Origin: Naematelia aurantialba
Lineage: Eukaryota; Basidiomycota; Tremellomycetes; Tremellales; Naemateliaceae
Reading direction: 5' to 3'
DNA: 64,000 bases
NCBI GenBank assembly: GCA_021527695.1
Contig: JAKFAO010000001.1
Span: 930,001 to 994,000 of the forward strand
Shown here: positions 11,859-22,715 of the stretch, piece after piece
Layout: each line of letters starts with the position of its first letter
Numbering within the stretch: position 1 is the first letter of the stretch
The notes under the pieces: model-generated
Told to the model about the DNA's origin: nothing
What the model saw: the letters and a program-made list of their open reading frames with translations, nothing else
Databases searched by the model: none
Program-made: the position numbers and the translations under genes

Positions 11859-13053
11859 CTACCCTGCTGAATCCAAACGCTCGCCTAACAAAGCCGTCAA
11901 TCCACCGATCGCTGCCAGATTTCCATGGCCGGAATTGATTGATCGGGTGAGATGATATTTGAGACCGTTTGCTTGCTTATACACTTTGCCACACCCCTCG
12001 ATAGGGCATGGAAATCTCTTCTCGCCTTCGGCATCGCTCGTCGAAGCCTCCTCTCTACTTGAGGTCTTATCTTGCCGCCGTTGGAGCTTCGCATGCAATG
12101 TGTGACTATCACTAACATACATCCCATCGGGAGTAAAAGAAGCGCTTGCCGTCGAGGGGGGTTGGTACGATAGCAGACTTGGGGTAACGCCTTGCTGAGC
12201 GAAGGTGGGGTTGGATGGGATCCGAAAGGCCGGAGCCCATGGAACAGGGCTAGCTGGAGCGGAGTTGACACCTGGTGGGCGGCTTGTTGCTCTTTGCTGC
12301 AGCCTCAGGACAGCTGACGGTGCGGTAGGGTCCTCCATCTCGATGTCCATCATACCCGGAGGTACAGGGGCGTCATCTTGCTGCAGGTTTAAAACAGGTT
12401 GCGGCATGGCGATGCTGCTTCCTGAGGATATTGGATGAAGCAAAGTGGGCGGCGGACGTGAACGAATAGAGTTGCCATGCAGCCCGGACTGCGCTGCATT
12501 AATTGCCGCCAGGCGGACATCAGGCGGAAGGTTGGCATGTTCTTCTTCGAAGCTATTCGTAAGCAAAGAAAGAAATCAGGACGTACTGTTCCAGAAGCTC
12601 ATGCATACCGTTCAATTGCTTCCCACAGCAAGCCAGATCCTGAACATACTTGGCCTCGAGTTCACGGTCGCGTTCACGTCCAAAACTGGTGCCCAGAGCG
12701 CCAAGGCTACCAGCAAAGCTACCGACAGGACCCCAGCCTGATGGAGCGGTCTGCTGCCAATGCGGAGGGGAGACACTTATGCCAAGTGATGAAGAGGCGT
12801 TGGATGAAGAAGCGCCCAGCGTCACCGCGGAGAAAGGGTATGTCTGAATGTAAGATGACGGATGATATCCAGCATGCAGGTTTGACGAAGGAGAAGCAAA
12901 GGATGGTTGAGTAGTAGATCTTCGCCTTCAGCCGATATTCCTCCATTTGACTCACCCATCAGAGAATCGACTACTTTTGACAGCATACTCAGTGCTGCCT
13001 GGACCACCATCGGTTCGTCGATCCAGATTCGACCACCTTGTTGGACCGGACAT
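11859..13053 (-). CDS. Sfp1-like C2H2 zinc-finger protein
   Basis: The C-terminal part holds one clear C2H2 finger with the Sfp1-type sequence CPIEGCGKVYKQANGLKYHL. Upstream is the conserved CCGKQLNGMHELLEH-FEEEH segment found in fungal Sfp1-like regulators, joined across an intron of 33 bases (12567 region). Sfp1 controls ribosome biogenesis and growth genes, but that role is only inferred here. The middle is Pro/Ser rich and disordered. A second intron near 12915-12950 joins SRFSDG to STTQPSFASPSS. The start at 13053 (MSGPTRWSNLDRR) is tentative; in-frame residues continue upstream to about 13077 and another exon may exist. Only one of the two fingers found in yeast Sfp1 is visible. Confidence 0.7.
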
Positions 13054-14463
13054 GTCGAATGAGGCGAAAGAGAATGACTTCGGGTCAACCAGTCAAAACC
13101 CTCCGATGATAGCGGACGTCTCGCATGTAAGCATCGGATCATGCACTTGTCTTTCGACCCAGCTATGGCGGTCAAATGGATTAGATGAGCCTAGTCGACT
13201 TTGTCGTGGACATTGAGAGCTATAATAGCTAGCAGAACCCGGCTACCAGATGACCCGATTTGGCATTTTCCACAGCCAAAGACAGGAAGGCGCGCAACGC
13301 CACGGGCGAGCCTGCCCGATTGGCCGTCCTCTGTTGTGAGTCTCCATATTTCAGACCCGAGATAAACTAGATGTCGCAACTATTCCTGTCTTCTTCATAA
13401 GTCCCGAGAAGCATGATGTCTCCACATAGTCATCGAAGCGCACAACCCCACGTCGCTTCACTGTGCCCTGACATTCAGTCTGCTGCCGCCGTGAAGCGAC
13501 CGCGGGTCATATAGGCCAGAGAGGTAATCAGTGATGTGGAGTGGTAAAGGGATAGAAAGAGAGCGGGAAGATCGCTGTCTCTCTATATCCAAAAGACGCA
13601 GACGGATGGACCACTCAGATGGCAAACTTAGGCAAGACCGACTCACTCGGCAAATATAGAATCCTTGTTGGTGAGCACAGCGATTCACGAGGTGCATGAT
13701 CTTATGAGAAACAGAACCGGGCAACGATGTCAATGGGGACTCCAACGATACGCGCTAGCCCGTGGGATTTCCAGCGGTCCATGACGTCTCGATGACAGGG
13801 ACCTTGGTCAATCCCAGAAACGCCGGAGTAGCTGTAAAGAATCGCGATAGTCGAGCGGCCGCTTTCCGCAGTGATTTGGTGAAACGATTGAAGTACAAGT
13901 GGCCTGTGACATCCGAGAAGACTAACGTTTGTCGAAGCAAGTCGCTAGTTGTGAAGCAAAGGCTTGCTGGAGACTTCGTGAGCTGCCTGTCAACGTCGAT
14001 GAACTCCACGGAACGCACCTTGTTCAATACGGAGCATGGACCAATTCAAAGCAAGCAACGAAAGTCCGAGTCCATCATCTTCTCATGTAATGGCATACCA
14101 ACACATGACTATCTCTCGTGTTCTGATAGTTCCACACCCTCCTATGCATGATCTTTTGTATGTACCTCTCAGTGTGAGCACAGTATTCTTGCGTTGCTTT
14201 ACTCACGAGATTCTGCCCCCCTGCCCCCCCCCACCGGCCCCCCCGCCTTTCCACTCTTCTCTGGCACCTAGATTGAACAAACGGTTTGTCACAAGTCACG
14301 GGCATGAAGTCAATGTGTGTTCACCGATGCGGGACGCCGTCATGGGTCTATCAAGATAGGGTCACACAGCTATGCCAGCCTCAAACCTCTTCACATCAGG
14401 ACGCTTGGTACCCTTGTGTCCGCGGTTCATCGCACGTGCTTGCATTATGGTTCGGCCTGCAGG
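13054..14463. other. Gene-poor stretch, unresolved short ORFs
   Basis: Several ORFs of 70-130 codons overlap on both strands (for example 13755-14027 minus and 13762-14151 plus), and none shows a recognisable domain or a consistent spliced model. A C-rich tract with near-homopolymers lies at 14215-14250. The region borders the LTR island and may be a decayed gene or non-coding. Confidence 0.4.
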
Positions 14464-15307
14464 TGTCACGAACCTGTCCCAAGTAGTGATGGCTTGAGAC
14501 AGGATACACCACAAAGGTTTACTGAGCTTGGCCCACGTCTGGCCAGTGTAGACCATAAAGCTTGTGTATTGATTGGATGGCAAGCGGCGACAAATAAAAT
14601 CTGTGGAGTAGCATCGACCAAGATTGCAAAATGAGTGTGAGAAAGGCATGAGATAAACACAAAGACTGAAGAACTACAAGATTACAAATGGCCCACCCTT
14701 TTATACATGTGGCATTGTGGCATTGCCTGTCATGACCCGGTCCGGATTGTCATGACCCACGTCGTGGTTTGACCCATCGTGGAAAAGCTCATAGTAGCCA
14801 ACCGTGGAAAGTATCATCGTGGAAAAGCTCATAGTAGCAAATAGTGGAAACTCCTATCGTGGAAGTACTTATCGTGGTTGAACCACGCGTGGAAGAGCCA
14901 CAATGAGCGTGGGAGAGCCACGATGCCAGAGGTATAAACGGATGTGCATTTTGTAGTTTGTAGTTCTCCAGTCTTTTATTTATCTCACGTTCTTCTCTCA
15001 CTTGCCTCACATTCCTGGTCGACACTACCTCATCAACCAGGCTGGTCACTGCTTGTCGTCCAACCAATCCACAAGCTTCACGGTCTACACCCGTCAGACG
15101 TAGGCCAAGCTTAGTAAACCTTTGTGGTCCATCCTGTCTCAAGCCATCACTACTTGGGACAGGTTCGTGACATTGCCATGCATAGGTTTAGCCATGATCA
15201 GTTACTTCCACAATATAAGACTTTCCACTTTTTCCTACTATAAGCCTTTCCATAATGGGCCCGGCCATGGTACTGTGAGTCATGACAATCCGGAACGGGT
15301 CATAACA
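14464..15307 (-). repeat. Solo LTR, family A, copy 1 (split by copy 2)
   Basis: A solo long terminal repeat of about 394 bases once the insertion is removed (14464-14727 plus 15173-15307). In its sense direction (minus strand) it starts TGTTATGACCCG and ends TTCGTGACA. The 5-bp target duplication GCAGG is seen at 14459-14463 and 15308-15312. No internal retrotransposon coding sequence is present. Confidence 0.83.
14728..15172 (+). repeat. Solo LTR, family A, copy 2 (nested in copy 1)
   Basis: A 445-base copy of the same LTR in the opposite orientation, inserted inside copy 1. The 5-bp target duplication TTGCC is at 14723-14727 and 15173-15177. A TATA-like GGTATAAACGG lies at about 14931-14941. 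It starts TGTCATGACCCGG and ends TTCGTGACA. Confidence 0.85.
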
Positions 15308-15317
15308 GCAGGGGTCA

Positions 15318-15803
15318 TGTCATGACCCGACTCACCTCGAATTACCTCGACTACTCTCGACTTTTCAACCTTTTCAACCTCTCGATCTATCTCGATTATT
15401 ACTTGAATCACCTTGACACTCTTTTCATCACTCATTCAAATCTTGATAACTTACTTCGTCACTTGTTTACTCTCGATTCCTCAATTCAATCTCCTCGAAA
15501 ACCTCGAATTGATGCTTAGTAATAATATTGGAAATAGGTGATTCTATTGGCAACAACAGCATTGGCAATAGATAAGATGCTGCAATATATAAGTAGATAG
15601 ATCTGCCTTGATCCCCCCAGGGATCAAAACTCGTATGTTACTCTCGATATCATTTGGATTTCCTCGATTCGCCTCAATTGTCGAAAGGTTGACAAATCTT
15701 CAGCCAAAAGCCTTCCACTTCCGGTTCGAGACTATTTCGCTATAGTCGAATCGCCCCTCTTACCCATTTCCTCTGTCAAATCATCAGACACACGGCCGTA
15801 ACA
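15318..15803 (+). repeat. Solo LTR, family B, copy 1
   Basis: A 486-base LTR that starts TGTCATGACCCG and ends GGCCGTAACA. The 5-bp target duplication GGTCA is at 15313-15317 and 15804-15808. It abuts family A copy 1 directly, with their two target repeats side by side. A TATA-like motif (TATATAAG) lies near 15586. Confidence 0.82.
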
Positions 15804-15917
15804 GGTCACGAAGATTGTTCTCTAGAAGCTGAAGGAGTATTGACACAGACGGAGGAAGTTGATGTATGCCATGAAGTAACTCTGAAAAACTCGAACATCG
15901 CCCGTGTTCGGGTGCCA

Positions 15918-16890
15918 TGTTACGACCCGTCCTTGGCCTCAAGCTAATCAACGATGAGTGGAAAGCTGTCGTTTACTCACGCTGAGCAAAGTGCTTGGGT
16001 TCTTGTGACTTTATCAACAGTTTGGTAGGCATAATGAGCTTGGAAGGATCCAGCAAGCTCAAGGGGGAAGTGTAGGTATAATAAGTGCACTGGGATAATG
16101 GTCTAGCATGGTAACTTACGATATCTTGATCCTTAGGGACGAAGTCAGACTCCCTCCCCAGGGCCCGTCTTTCATACCTTGTTGGGGTGGTGTTCTTAGA
16201 AGGTGATCGATCCACTCTGAGAAGCGCTCTGAGAGAGTGATTCTAAGAATGCCTCTCAGAGTGGAGTTCTAAGAATGGACTTGCTTCTAAGAACAAGTCC
16301 GCTTCTGAGAGCAATTGTTATGACCCGGTCATAACATCATATCATACTTGGTATTGTATATAGGTTGTGGGGGCTGAACTCTCAGAAGGGCTCTCAGAGT
16401 ATTGCTCTCAGAAGCGGACTCATTCTTAGAAGCGAGTCTGTTCTTAGAACTCCACTCTGAGAGGCATTCTTAGAACCACTCTGAGAGCGACTCTCAGAGT
16501 GATTCGCAGAGTGAACCACCTTCTAAGAAGGCCACCCCAACAAGGTATAAAAGATGGGCCTTGGGGAGGGAGTCTGACTTCTTCCCTAAGGATCAAAATA
16601 TCATAAGTTACCTCGCTAGACCTCAACACCACCCGACCACCTACACCACCTCCCCGAGCTTGCCGGATCCTACCAAGCTCATTACACCTACACAACTGTC
16701 GATCAAGTCACAAGAACCCGAGCACTTAGCTCAACCCTTGTAAACGACAGCTTTCCACTCGTCTTTGATTAGCTTGAGGTCAATCAAGGACGGGTCGTAA
16801 CAGCAATACTCTGACAGCCCTTCGAAGAGCTCACCCCCGGAACCTATGTACGATACTGCATATGATATTATCATATGACCGGGTCATAAA
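15918..16890 (-). repeat. Solo LTR, family C, copy 1 (split by copy 2)
   Basis: A family C LTR in reverse orientation, made of 15918-16315 and about 16808-16890. Its sense end reads GACGGGTCGTAACA (at 15918). The right end is degraded (CATAAAA instead of CATAACA). Joining the two halves across copy 2 restores a sequence collinear with copy 2, which shows that copy 2 landed inside it. Clustered CTCTGAGAG/TTCTAAGAA motifs fill its interior. Confidence 0.75.
16316..16802 (+). repeat. Solo LTR, family C, copy 2 (nested in copy 1)
   Basis: A 487-base LTR starting TGTTATGACCCGG and ending GACGGGTCGTAACA. The 5-bp target duplication GCAAT is at 16311-16315 and 16803-16807. It carries a TATA box (GGTATAAAAG) at about 16545. 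Copies 1 and 2 are inverted relative to each other and together form a large palindrome from 15918 to 16802. Confidence 0.85.
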
Positions 16891-17350
16891 AGAAAAGGAC
16901 TTGCCTCCCAAAGCCAGAGTTTGCTCTCAGAACGATCCTAAGGCTTGAGAATACTACCCCAACAAGGTATAAAAGATGGGCCTTGGGGAGACCAGTTCTT
17001 CTTCCCCAAAGATCAAAATATTGCAAGTCACATTGCCTGACCTTATCATTGTCCATGACTCCTGATTATATGTAGACCCTTCCCTTGAGCTTGTCGGATG
17101 CTTACAAGCTCAATACGTCTATGCAACAGTTGATCAAGTAACAAGAACTCGAGCTATTACTCTCATTCCTGCTCAACCCGAGTAAACGAGAGCAATGCAC
17201 TGACTTGACTTTGATGAGCTTGAGGTCAATCAAGGACCGTTCGTAGAAAGTGGTCTCAGAAGATGGTCCAATCTGAGAATCGTTCTGAGAGTTGACATCC
17301 GCAGCCTATCTCCAAGACAAGATAAGATATACGGTCATGGCATGGTCATA
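16891..17350 (+). repeat. Degraded family C LTR fragments
   Basis: Sequence similar to the middle and 3' part of family C (again with GGTATAAAAGATGGG and CCAAAGATCAAAATATTGC) runs to about 17250 and ends in a mutated CAAGGACCGTTCG. From there to about 17350 a reversed piece of the family's 5' end follows, ending GGTCATAACAG. No clean target duplication was found. Confidence 0.6.
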
Positions 17351-17465
17351 ACAGATGCATATTATCTACAATCGAGTGCATGGTCCCGTTCTATAGTGTT
17401 GGTAATGAAATCTCAAGCTATCCGAAGAGGCATGGACTGTTGTCAGTTACTTGTGGTTGAGCTGA

Positions 17466-18345
17466 TGTTACGGCTGTGTCCTGATGATTTGACAGAGGAA
17501 ACGGGTAATTGGGGTGACCAGAAGCTGAAGGCATTTGGCTGAAGACTTGTCAAACTATCAACAATCGAGGTGACTCGAGGAAAACAAAATGATATTGAGA
17601 GTAACGTACAAGTTTTGATCCCTGGGGGGGATCAAGGTGGATCTATCTACTTATGTGTTGTTCAGAATCTTAACTATTTCCAGTGCTGTTCTTGCTAATA
17701 CAATCACCTATTTTGTCACGAACCTGTCCCAAGTAGTGATGGCTTGAGACAGGATGGACCACAAAGGTTACTAAGCTTAGCCAACGTCTGACAGGTGTAG
17801 ACCGTGAAGCTTGTGGATTGGTTGGACGACAAGCGGTGACCAGCCTGGTTGATGAGGTAGCGTCGACCAGGAATGTGAGGCAAGTGAGAGAAGAACGTGA
17901 GATAAATAAAAGACTGGAGAACTACAAACTACAAAATGCACATCTTTTTATACCTCTGGCATCGTGGCTCTCCCACGCTCATTGTGGCTCTTCCATGCAT
18001 GGTTCAACCACGATAAGTACTTCCACGATAGGAGTTTCCACTATTTGCTACTATGAGCTTTCCCACGATGATACTTTCCACGGTTTGCTACTATGAGCTT
18101 TTCCACGATGGGTCAAACCACGGTGTGGGCCATGACACCTATTTCCAATATTATTACTAAGCATCAATTCGAGGTTTTCAAGGAGGTTGAATTGAGGAAT
18201 CAAGAGTAAACTAGTGACAAACTAAGCTATCGAGATTTGAATGAGTGGTGAAAAGAGTGTCGGGGTAATTCAAGTAGTAATCGAGATAGATCGAGGGGTT
18301 GAAAAGGTTGAAAAGTAAATCGAAAGTATTCGAGGTAATTCTGCA
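17466..18345 (-). repeat. Solo LTR, family B, copy 2 (split by family A copy 3)
   Basis: A reversed, diverged copy of family B. Its sense 3' end TGTTACGGC is at 17466, and similarity resumes after the inserted A copy at 18138 and continues to about 18345, where the match to family B stops. Comparison with the uninterrupted copy at 15318-15803 shows the insertion site. Confidence 0.7.
17714..18137 (-). repeat. Solo LTR, family A, copy 3 (nested in family B)
   Basis: A 424-base family A copy, flanked by the heptamer CCTATTT at 17707-17713 and 18138-18144. It lacks the outermost 20 bases of the sense 5' end seen in copies 1 and 2 and starts instead at an internal TGTCATGGCC. The host sequence on both sides is family B copy 2. 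Confidence 0.78.
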
Positions 18346-18379
18346 CCAGCTGGCACTCCACCCATCCGTATGGTAGTTA

Positions 18380-18453
18380 CTCCAATAAGTTATAAAATGA
18401 CAGCTTTTCCACACATCATTGATTAGTTTGGTCAATCAAGGACGGGTCGTAAC
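18380..18453 (+). repeat. Family C LTR 3' fragment
   Basis: About 70 bases match the 3' end of family C (GACAGCTTTTCCAC, then CAATCAAGGACGGGTCGTAACA). It is a truncated remnant and closes the LTR island on the right. Confidence 0.65.
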
Positions 18454-19523
18454 ATGTTGTCTCCCCGTGATAGTCCTAGCTTCCACGGAACTACAGCCAC
18501 TCATTCGAGCTCCTCTAGACCTTACATAACCGTTTTCCCCAAATACTAGCTTCGTCTACTCAAGTCTAATCGTTGTGCAATGGACCGGTCGATCGGCGTA
18601 TGGTTCCGATCGGCAATTCTGTGCAGTCAACTGAAAGTCAAGTGCAACCGTGGGAGACGCCTCCCAAGTCGAGTGCCTCGCCTTGCATCTATCCATCTTG
18701 TCTTGTTCCTTCTTACGCTCAATGCCGTGGCAAAAAGTTTTGTGAGTGGCATGGCTAGTGTCGAGTCATACTGACAAGGTAGCACCTTACCTCCAAATGG
18801 CAAAGGCATGCATCTAGTCACAAATGTTGTCGTCAAGGAATGTCAAGACGGCCTGAAAAGCGTAGACATTGGCATATTCACGCTCTCGTGTCTTCATACG
18901 TCCGCAGGACTGACGGTATGCACACCCTTGCACCCGGAACGGTTTTCGCAGCTGATGTGGCTGAGGTGAATGAAAACTGCGACCCGTGTGTGTTCTTGCC
19001 CCAGGTAGACTCTTACGCTGAGCCACAAACTCAGGACAGTCAGATCTGGTGAGAAGCCGTCTTTGCAGAAAGCTGATGGCCAGACATGGATATGGCGTAG
19101 GCCCTTTTTGCGGTCATGACTGATGTTAGGCTCGACACTATCGTTCCGGAGTCACTCCCGTGGCAGCATGTGGACGAGGGGCCCGAGTCCGTGCATGCAA
19201 GAAGCCGGGCTGATTTGCAGTGACTCCGTTTCTCACCTGAAGACGTCGCTCATAGGCAATTCCATTACCCTGCCGATTTCGAAGGGAAAGCTCTTACTGG
19301 GCACTTGGCAGGGAATCTATCATGCAGAGTTTCGTCACAGTGGGTCTGGTTGGGGCGGCCGCGGGGAAGGGCGGAGAGTAGTTGCCACCATCTTGTACGT
19401 ATGAAGTGTTGCAGGTCCTACTGACGGTAGACCATGAGTGTGTCCGGCCATATATGCATGGTGTTAAGGTGCAGGGTATCAAAGTACACGTGAAGAAGGA
19501 TTTTCTTGCAAGGATCCTCTTGA
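18454..19523. other. Intergenic stretch without a supported gene
   Basis: Short ORFs on both strands (for example 18580-18774 plus) show no domain or consistent splicing. It probably holds LTR-island flank and the 3' end of the CCA1 gene. A small unannotated gene cannot be excluded. Confidence 0.4.
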
Positions 19524-21184
19524 TCATCGCTTTCTCTTCTCTCCTTTTGGAGTAGCTTGTTCCCATGCTAGCCTGCCTTCGCTACGCCACACCTGCTGCA
19601 CCCACTCTTCACACTGCTCCTTGGTACCATTGGGATTGTCAAACTGCCACTCGAGTACCGCGTCGCGCAAAACCGAGAGGATTGGGGATGGCTTGATGTC
19701 CAAAATGGTCTGCAACTCTTTACCCTTGAGGTGTTAGATGATACAACAATGTTGCTCACATTCAATAATGGCTGGAGTTCATTGGCGTTTTCCAAATTTT
19801 TAGCTTTGATAGTATCAACGATGCTGGTGAACGTCGACAGAATGCTGTCTGCTGATTCGTCCCAGACACCACGCCACTTTGGCAGTATCTCCATGACAGC
19901 GGCCCAGGTGACTGTTCTTGGCCATGGTTGTACATTGGGATCACGAAGCACCATGCCTATGGTGGATCGCTTGGTCCAGCGGGGGTTGATTAAAGGATAG
20001 CCCACGAAGAGGTTGGCAACAGCGCGCTGTGTATCGTTGGGAAGCTATGATTAGTTTACTTCCAATTTGGCGCCTACCTTGAGCGCTTCCGCTATAACCC
20101 AGACCGCAGCTGGAGTCTCCCTCTTGCCCTTGATGACATGTTCACGGAAGGGACTTACTGCACATGCCAGCCAGAGCATGTCATCGGCAGCGAGCTTCGA
20201 AGTTATCCTCGCGAGAATCTGCGCGGTAGCGATGGCGTCTCCTCGCGGGACTTGCAGAGCGCAATCAAAAATTGTCTCGTGTAGTCCAAGCTCATCAATG
20301 AGCTCTAAAGATCGAAATGGGCTCTTTTGCAACATCTTGATGATCTCGATTCCAACGCGCTCCTTTGATACCTTGGAGCGAAGAGCAGACTGTCCTTAGC
20401 ACCGCATATGTGCCTGTACGTACTTTAATATCGTTGTCACGCATCGCTTCTGCCACTTGAGCGTCTATAGAAAGATTAAAACGACCGGCGAAGCGGATAC
20501 ACCTCAGCACCCTCAAAGGGTCGTCGTGGAACGTCTGAGCTGGGGGTAGCGGGGTTCGCGCGATCTTATTCTCAAGATCTTGCAAACCCTTCTTTGTGAG
20601 GTCCTCTATCTGCTTGGTGTGCACATTGTAAAAGAGGGCGTTGATGGTGAGATCTCTTCGTGAAGCATCTTCCAATGGAGTCCCGAGTTGCTGGGTCTCA
20701 GCTCGGAAGAAAGGCTAGCTCACTACTTGGCTTGGGATTCGACTATCAGCGTACTTCTCACTCCTCAAGCCGACAAAGTCGCACTCCAGACCCAGAATCC
20801 TGGTTGTACCTGTCTCGAGATGCTTGCTTTGTTCGGGATTGGCGGCGACCCTACCTACAGAGCCTGTTGAGATGTTTCTAGTCCGGAGAAAGTCGACGAA
20901 GCCAATAGCGAACGAGTAGCCTGATGGAATGGATAGTGCGATGTCGAGGTCGTGAGAGGGCAGAGTCAGGAGCTGACGTGAGCGCATTCTCGGAGCGGAC
21001 TGTGTACCTTGTCTCTGACCCAGCCTCCGGCAATCCTGCATGTAACGGGCGGATTTTGACGCTGAGCATACTCATCCAGATGCTCGATGAAAAGCCTCTC
21101 TGTCGCGTCGAGAACAATGGCACGAGAGACAGTTGACATTGACCTGGAACTACCTGCGAGCTTCGGGAGCCATAGTCTGAGCAT
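19524..21184 (-). CDS. CCA1: CCA tRNA nucleotidyltransferase
   Basis: This enzyme adds CCA to the 3' end of tRNAs in nucleus, cytosol and mitochondria. The N-terminal nucleotidyltransferase head reads RIAGGWVRDK, then PSHDLDIALS across an intron of 35 bases, giving the GGxxRD and DxD metal motifs. Next come DFVGLRSEKY and RRDLTINALFYN, followed by DLENKIARTPLPPAQTFHDD and PLRVLRCIRFAGRF, the ERhxxE-type neck region. Several short introns follow and the helical tail ends PKGEKRKR. The start at 21184 (MLRLWLPKLAGSSRS) is a basic, amphipathic leader that could target mitochondria; a second Met (MSTVSRAI) 15 residues on could serve the cytosolic form, as known for yeast CCA1. It is divergent from the kinase at 21325. 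Confidence 0.92.
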
Positions 21185-21324
21185 GAACGAGAGAGGTCGA
21201 TGCTACTCAGTCGGGCACTGCGAAAGAAGAGCAAGAGGAGAACGCGGGGCTCCGCTGCCAGCTTGCTGGAGGCAATAATCGCTCGTCGGGACTTGACTTT
21301 GCGCAAACCGTCCTGGTGCGAGTC

Positions 21325-22715
21325 ATGGATAGCGACAGCGTGGCCATCGCGATCGATCGGGTGAAATTCTACGCCAGGGATGCCATTGTCACGCTCACCC
21401 AGGTGAGCTGTTCAAAGGGCCATGCGCTGATTCCAAGTGTATCTGCAAACCGTACGTGCTGCCTAGCCTTCACGTCTGAACTTAGGGATGCCACGCTCAA
21501 GATCAATGGCCGATCATACAAGATTGAGAAACTGCTTGGTGAAGGCGGATTTGCTTTCGTCTATCTCATTCGTGACACGTCGTCCGGCCGATTATACGCT
21601 CTGAAGAAAATCCTCGTATCGTCGGGTCAGGCGGGCGTGAAGGAGGCAATGCGTGAGATCGAGGCGTACAGACGTTTCCGCCATCCCAACATTATCAAAA
21701 TTCTGGATTCTGCTGTGGTCCAAGACGAAGCAGGAGACGGCAAAATCATATATTTGTGGGTCAAGAATTGACAGACAACTAAACCCCAGGTTCCTGCCCT
21801 TTTACTCGCGGGGAAACTTGCAAGATGCGATGAACGCAGCCTCAGTATCGGGTAATCGTTTGCCAGAATCCAGCTTGTTGCGTTGGTTCCATGGCACCTG
21901 TCTGGCGTGAGTCATCACTGCAGTCGGGCTGATTGCAGTGTCCGAGCCATGCATCAATACAGATTGCCCGCTGTGGCTCCCACCTATCCCCCCCCGACCA
22001 GGGAAGAAGATGGACTCATTCAACAGGGTGACCCGATCTTCGACGGAGACGAGGCGCTACAACAAGGCGAAGAAGGGGAACTGGTGCCGTATGCGCATCG
22101 TGACATCAAGCCGGCGTAAGTCAGCAGAGGTCTCGGGGGCCAACGGCAGAAATATCATGATTGCGGACGATGGCTCTCCTATTTTGATGGATTTTGGCTC
22201 TACCATAAAGTGAGCACTTGTACAAGCTCTGCTGATCACAGGGCTCGCATCGATGTCAAGACACGCCAGCAGGCGCTTCTGGAACAGGTACGCTAGTTAC
22301 ATTCGGAGCTGCCGCTCAATGTTAGGATATTGCAAGCGAGCATTCGTCCATGCCTTACCGCGCGCCGGAGCTCTTTGACGTGAAAACTGGCAAGACACTG
22401 AATGAAAAAGTGGACATCTGGGTAGGTCTACCGCCTGGTTCTCTCTGACGTCAGTCTTTGGGTTGTACACTGTTTGCGATAGCTTATGGGCACTCGCCGT
22501 TCGAGGTGGATGGGCAATCAATCGCGATGGCGGTCGGAAGTGGTCGCTACCGCCATCCGACAGGATACTCGTCACATCTGGTAGCACTGATAGATGCCAT
22601 GCTTGTCGTGGATCCCGAGCAAAGGCCGGGTATACAAGAGGTGGGACATGTGTCTGGTGCAGTGACTGAATCGCAGGTCCTGGACCTCACCGAGGAAGCC
22701 ATCCGTTCGATATGA
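21325..22715 (+). CDS. Env7/STK16-like (NAK family) protein kinase
   Basis: A serine/threonine kinase of the STK16/Env7 type, which in yeast sits on the vacuolar membrane through palmitoylation. Motifs in order: DATLKINGRSYKIEKLLGEG with GGFAFVYLI, YALKKILVSS (catalytic Lys), PNIIKILDSAV, FLPFYSRGNLQDAM, the catalytic loop AHRDIKPA-NIMIADDG across an intron near 22116, DFGSTIK, MPYRAPELFDV, and VDIWSLGCTLFAIAYGHSPF. It ends at DLTEEAIRSI. About eight short introns, mostly 32-45 bases, interrupt it. The first exon (MDSDSVAIAIDRVKF) does not resemble the usual N-terminus, and a typical Cys cluster for palmitoylation is not obvious, so the start is uncertain. Confidence 0.82.

Noticed and set aside
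13762..14151. 129-codon plus-strand ORF as a gene
   Set aside because: No domain, a competing ORF lies opposite, and no splice sites support it.
14464..15172. A DNA transposon with long terminal inverted repeats
   Set aside because: The inverted ends come from two LTR copies in opposite orientation, each with its own 5-bp target duplication.
15973..16743. Two related ORFs (15973-16215 minus and 16561-16743 plus) as a duplicated gene
   Set aside because: They are the same part of the family C LTR read in the two inverted copies, not protein genes.
18573..18774. Small secreted-protein-like ORFs next to the LTR island
   Set aside because: Two frames overlap, hydrophobic content is modest, and there is no clear leader or splice support.
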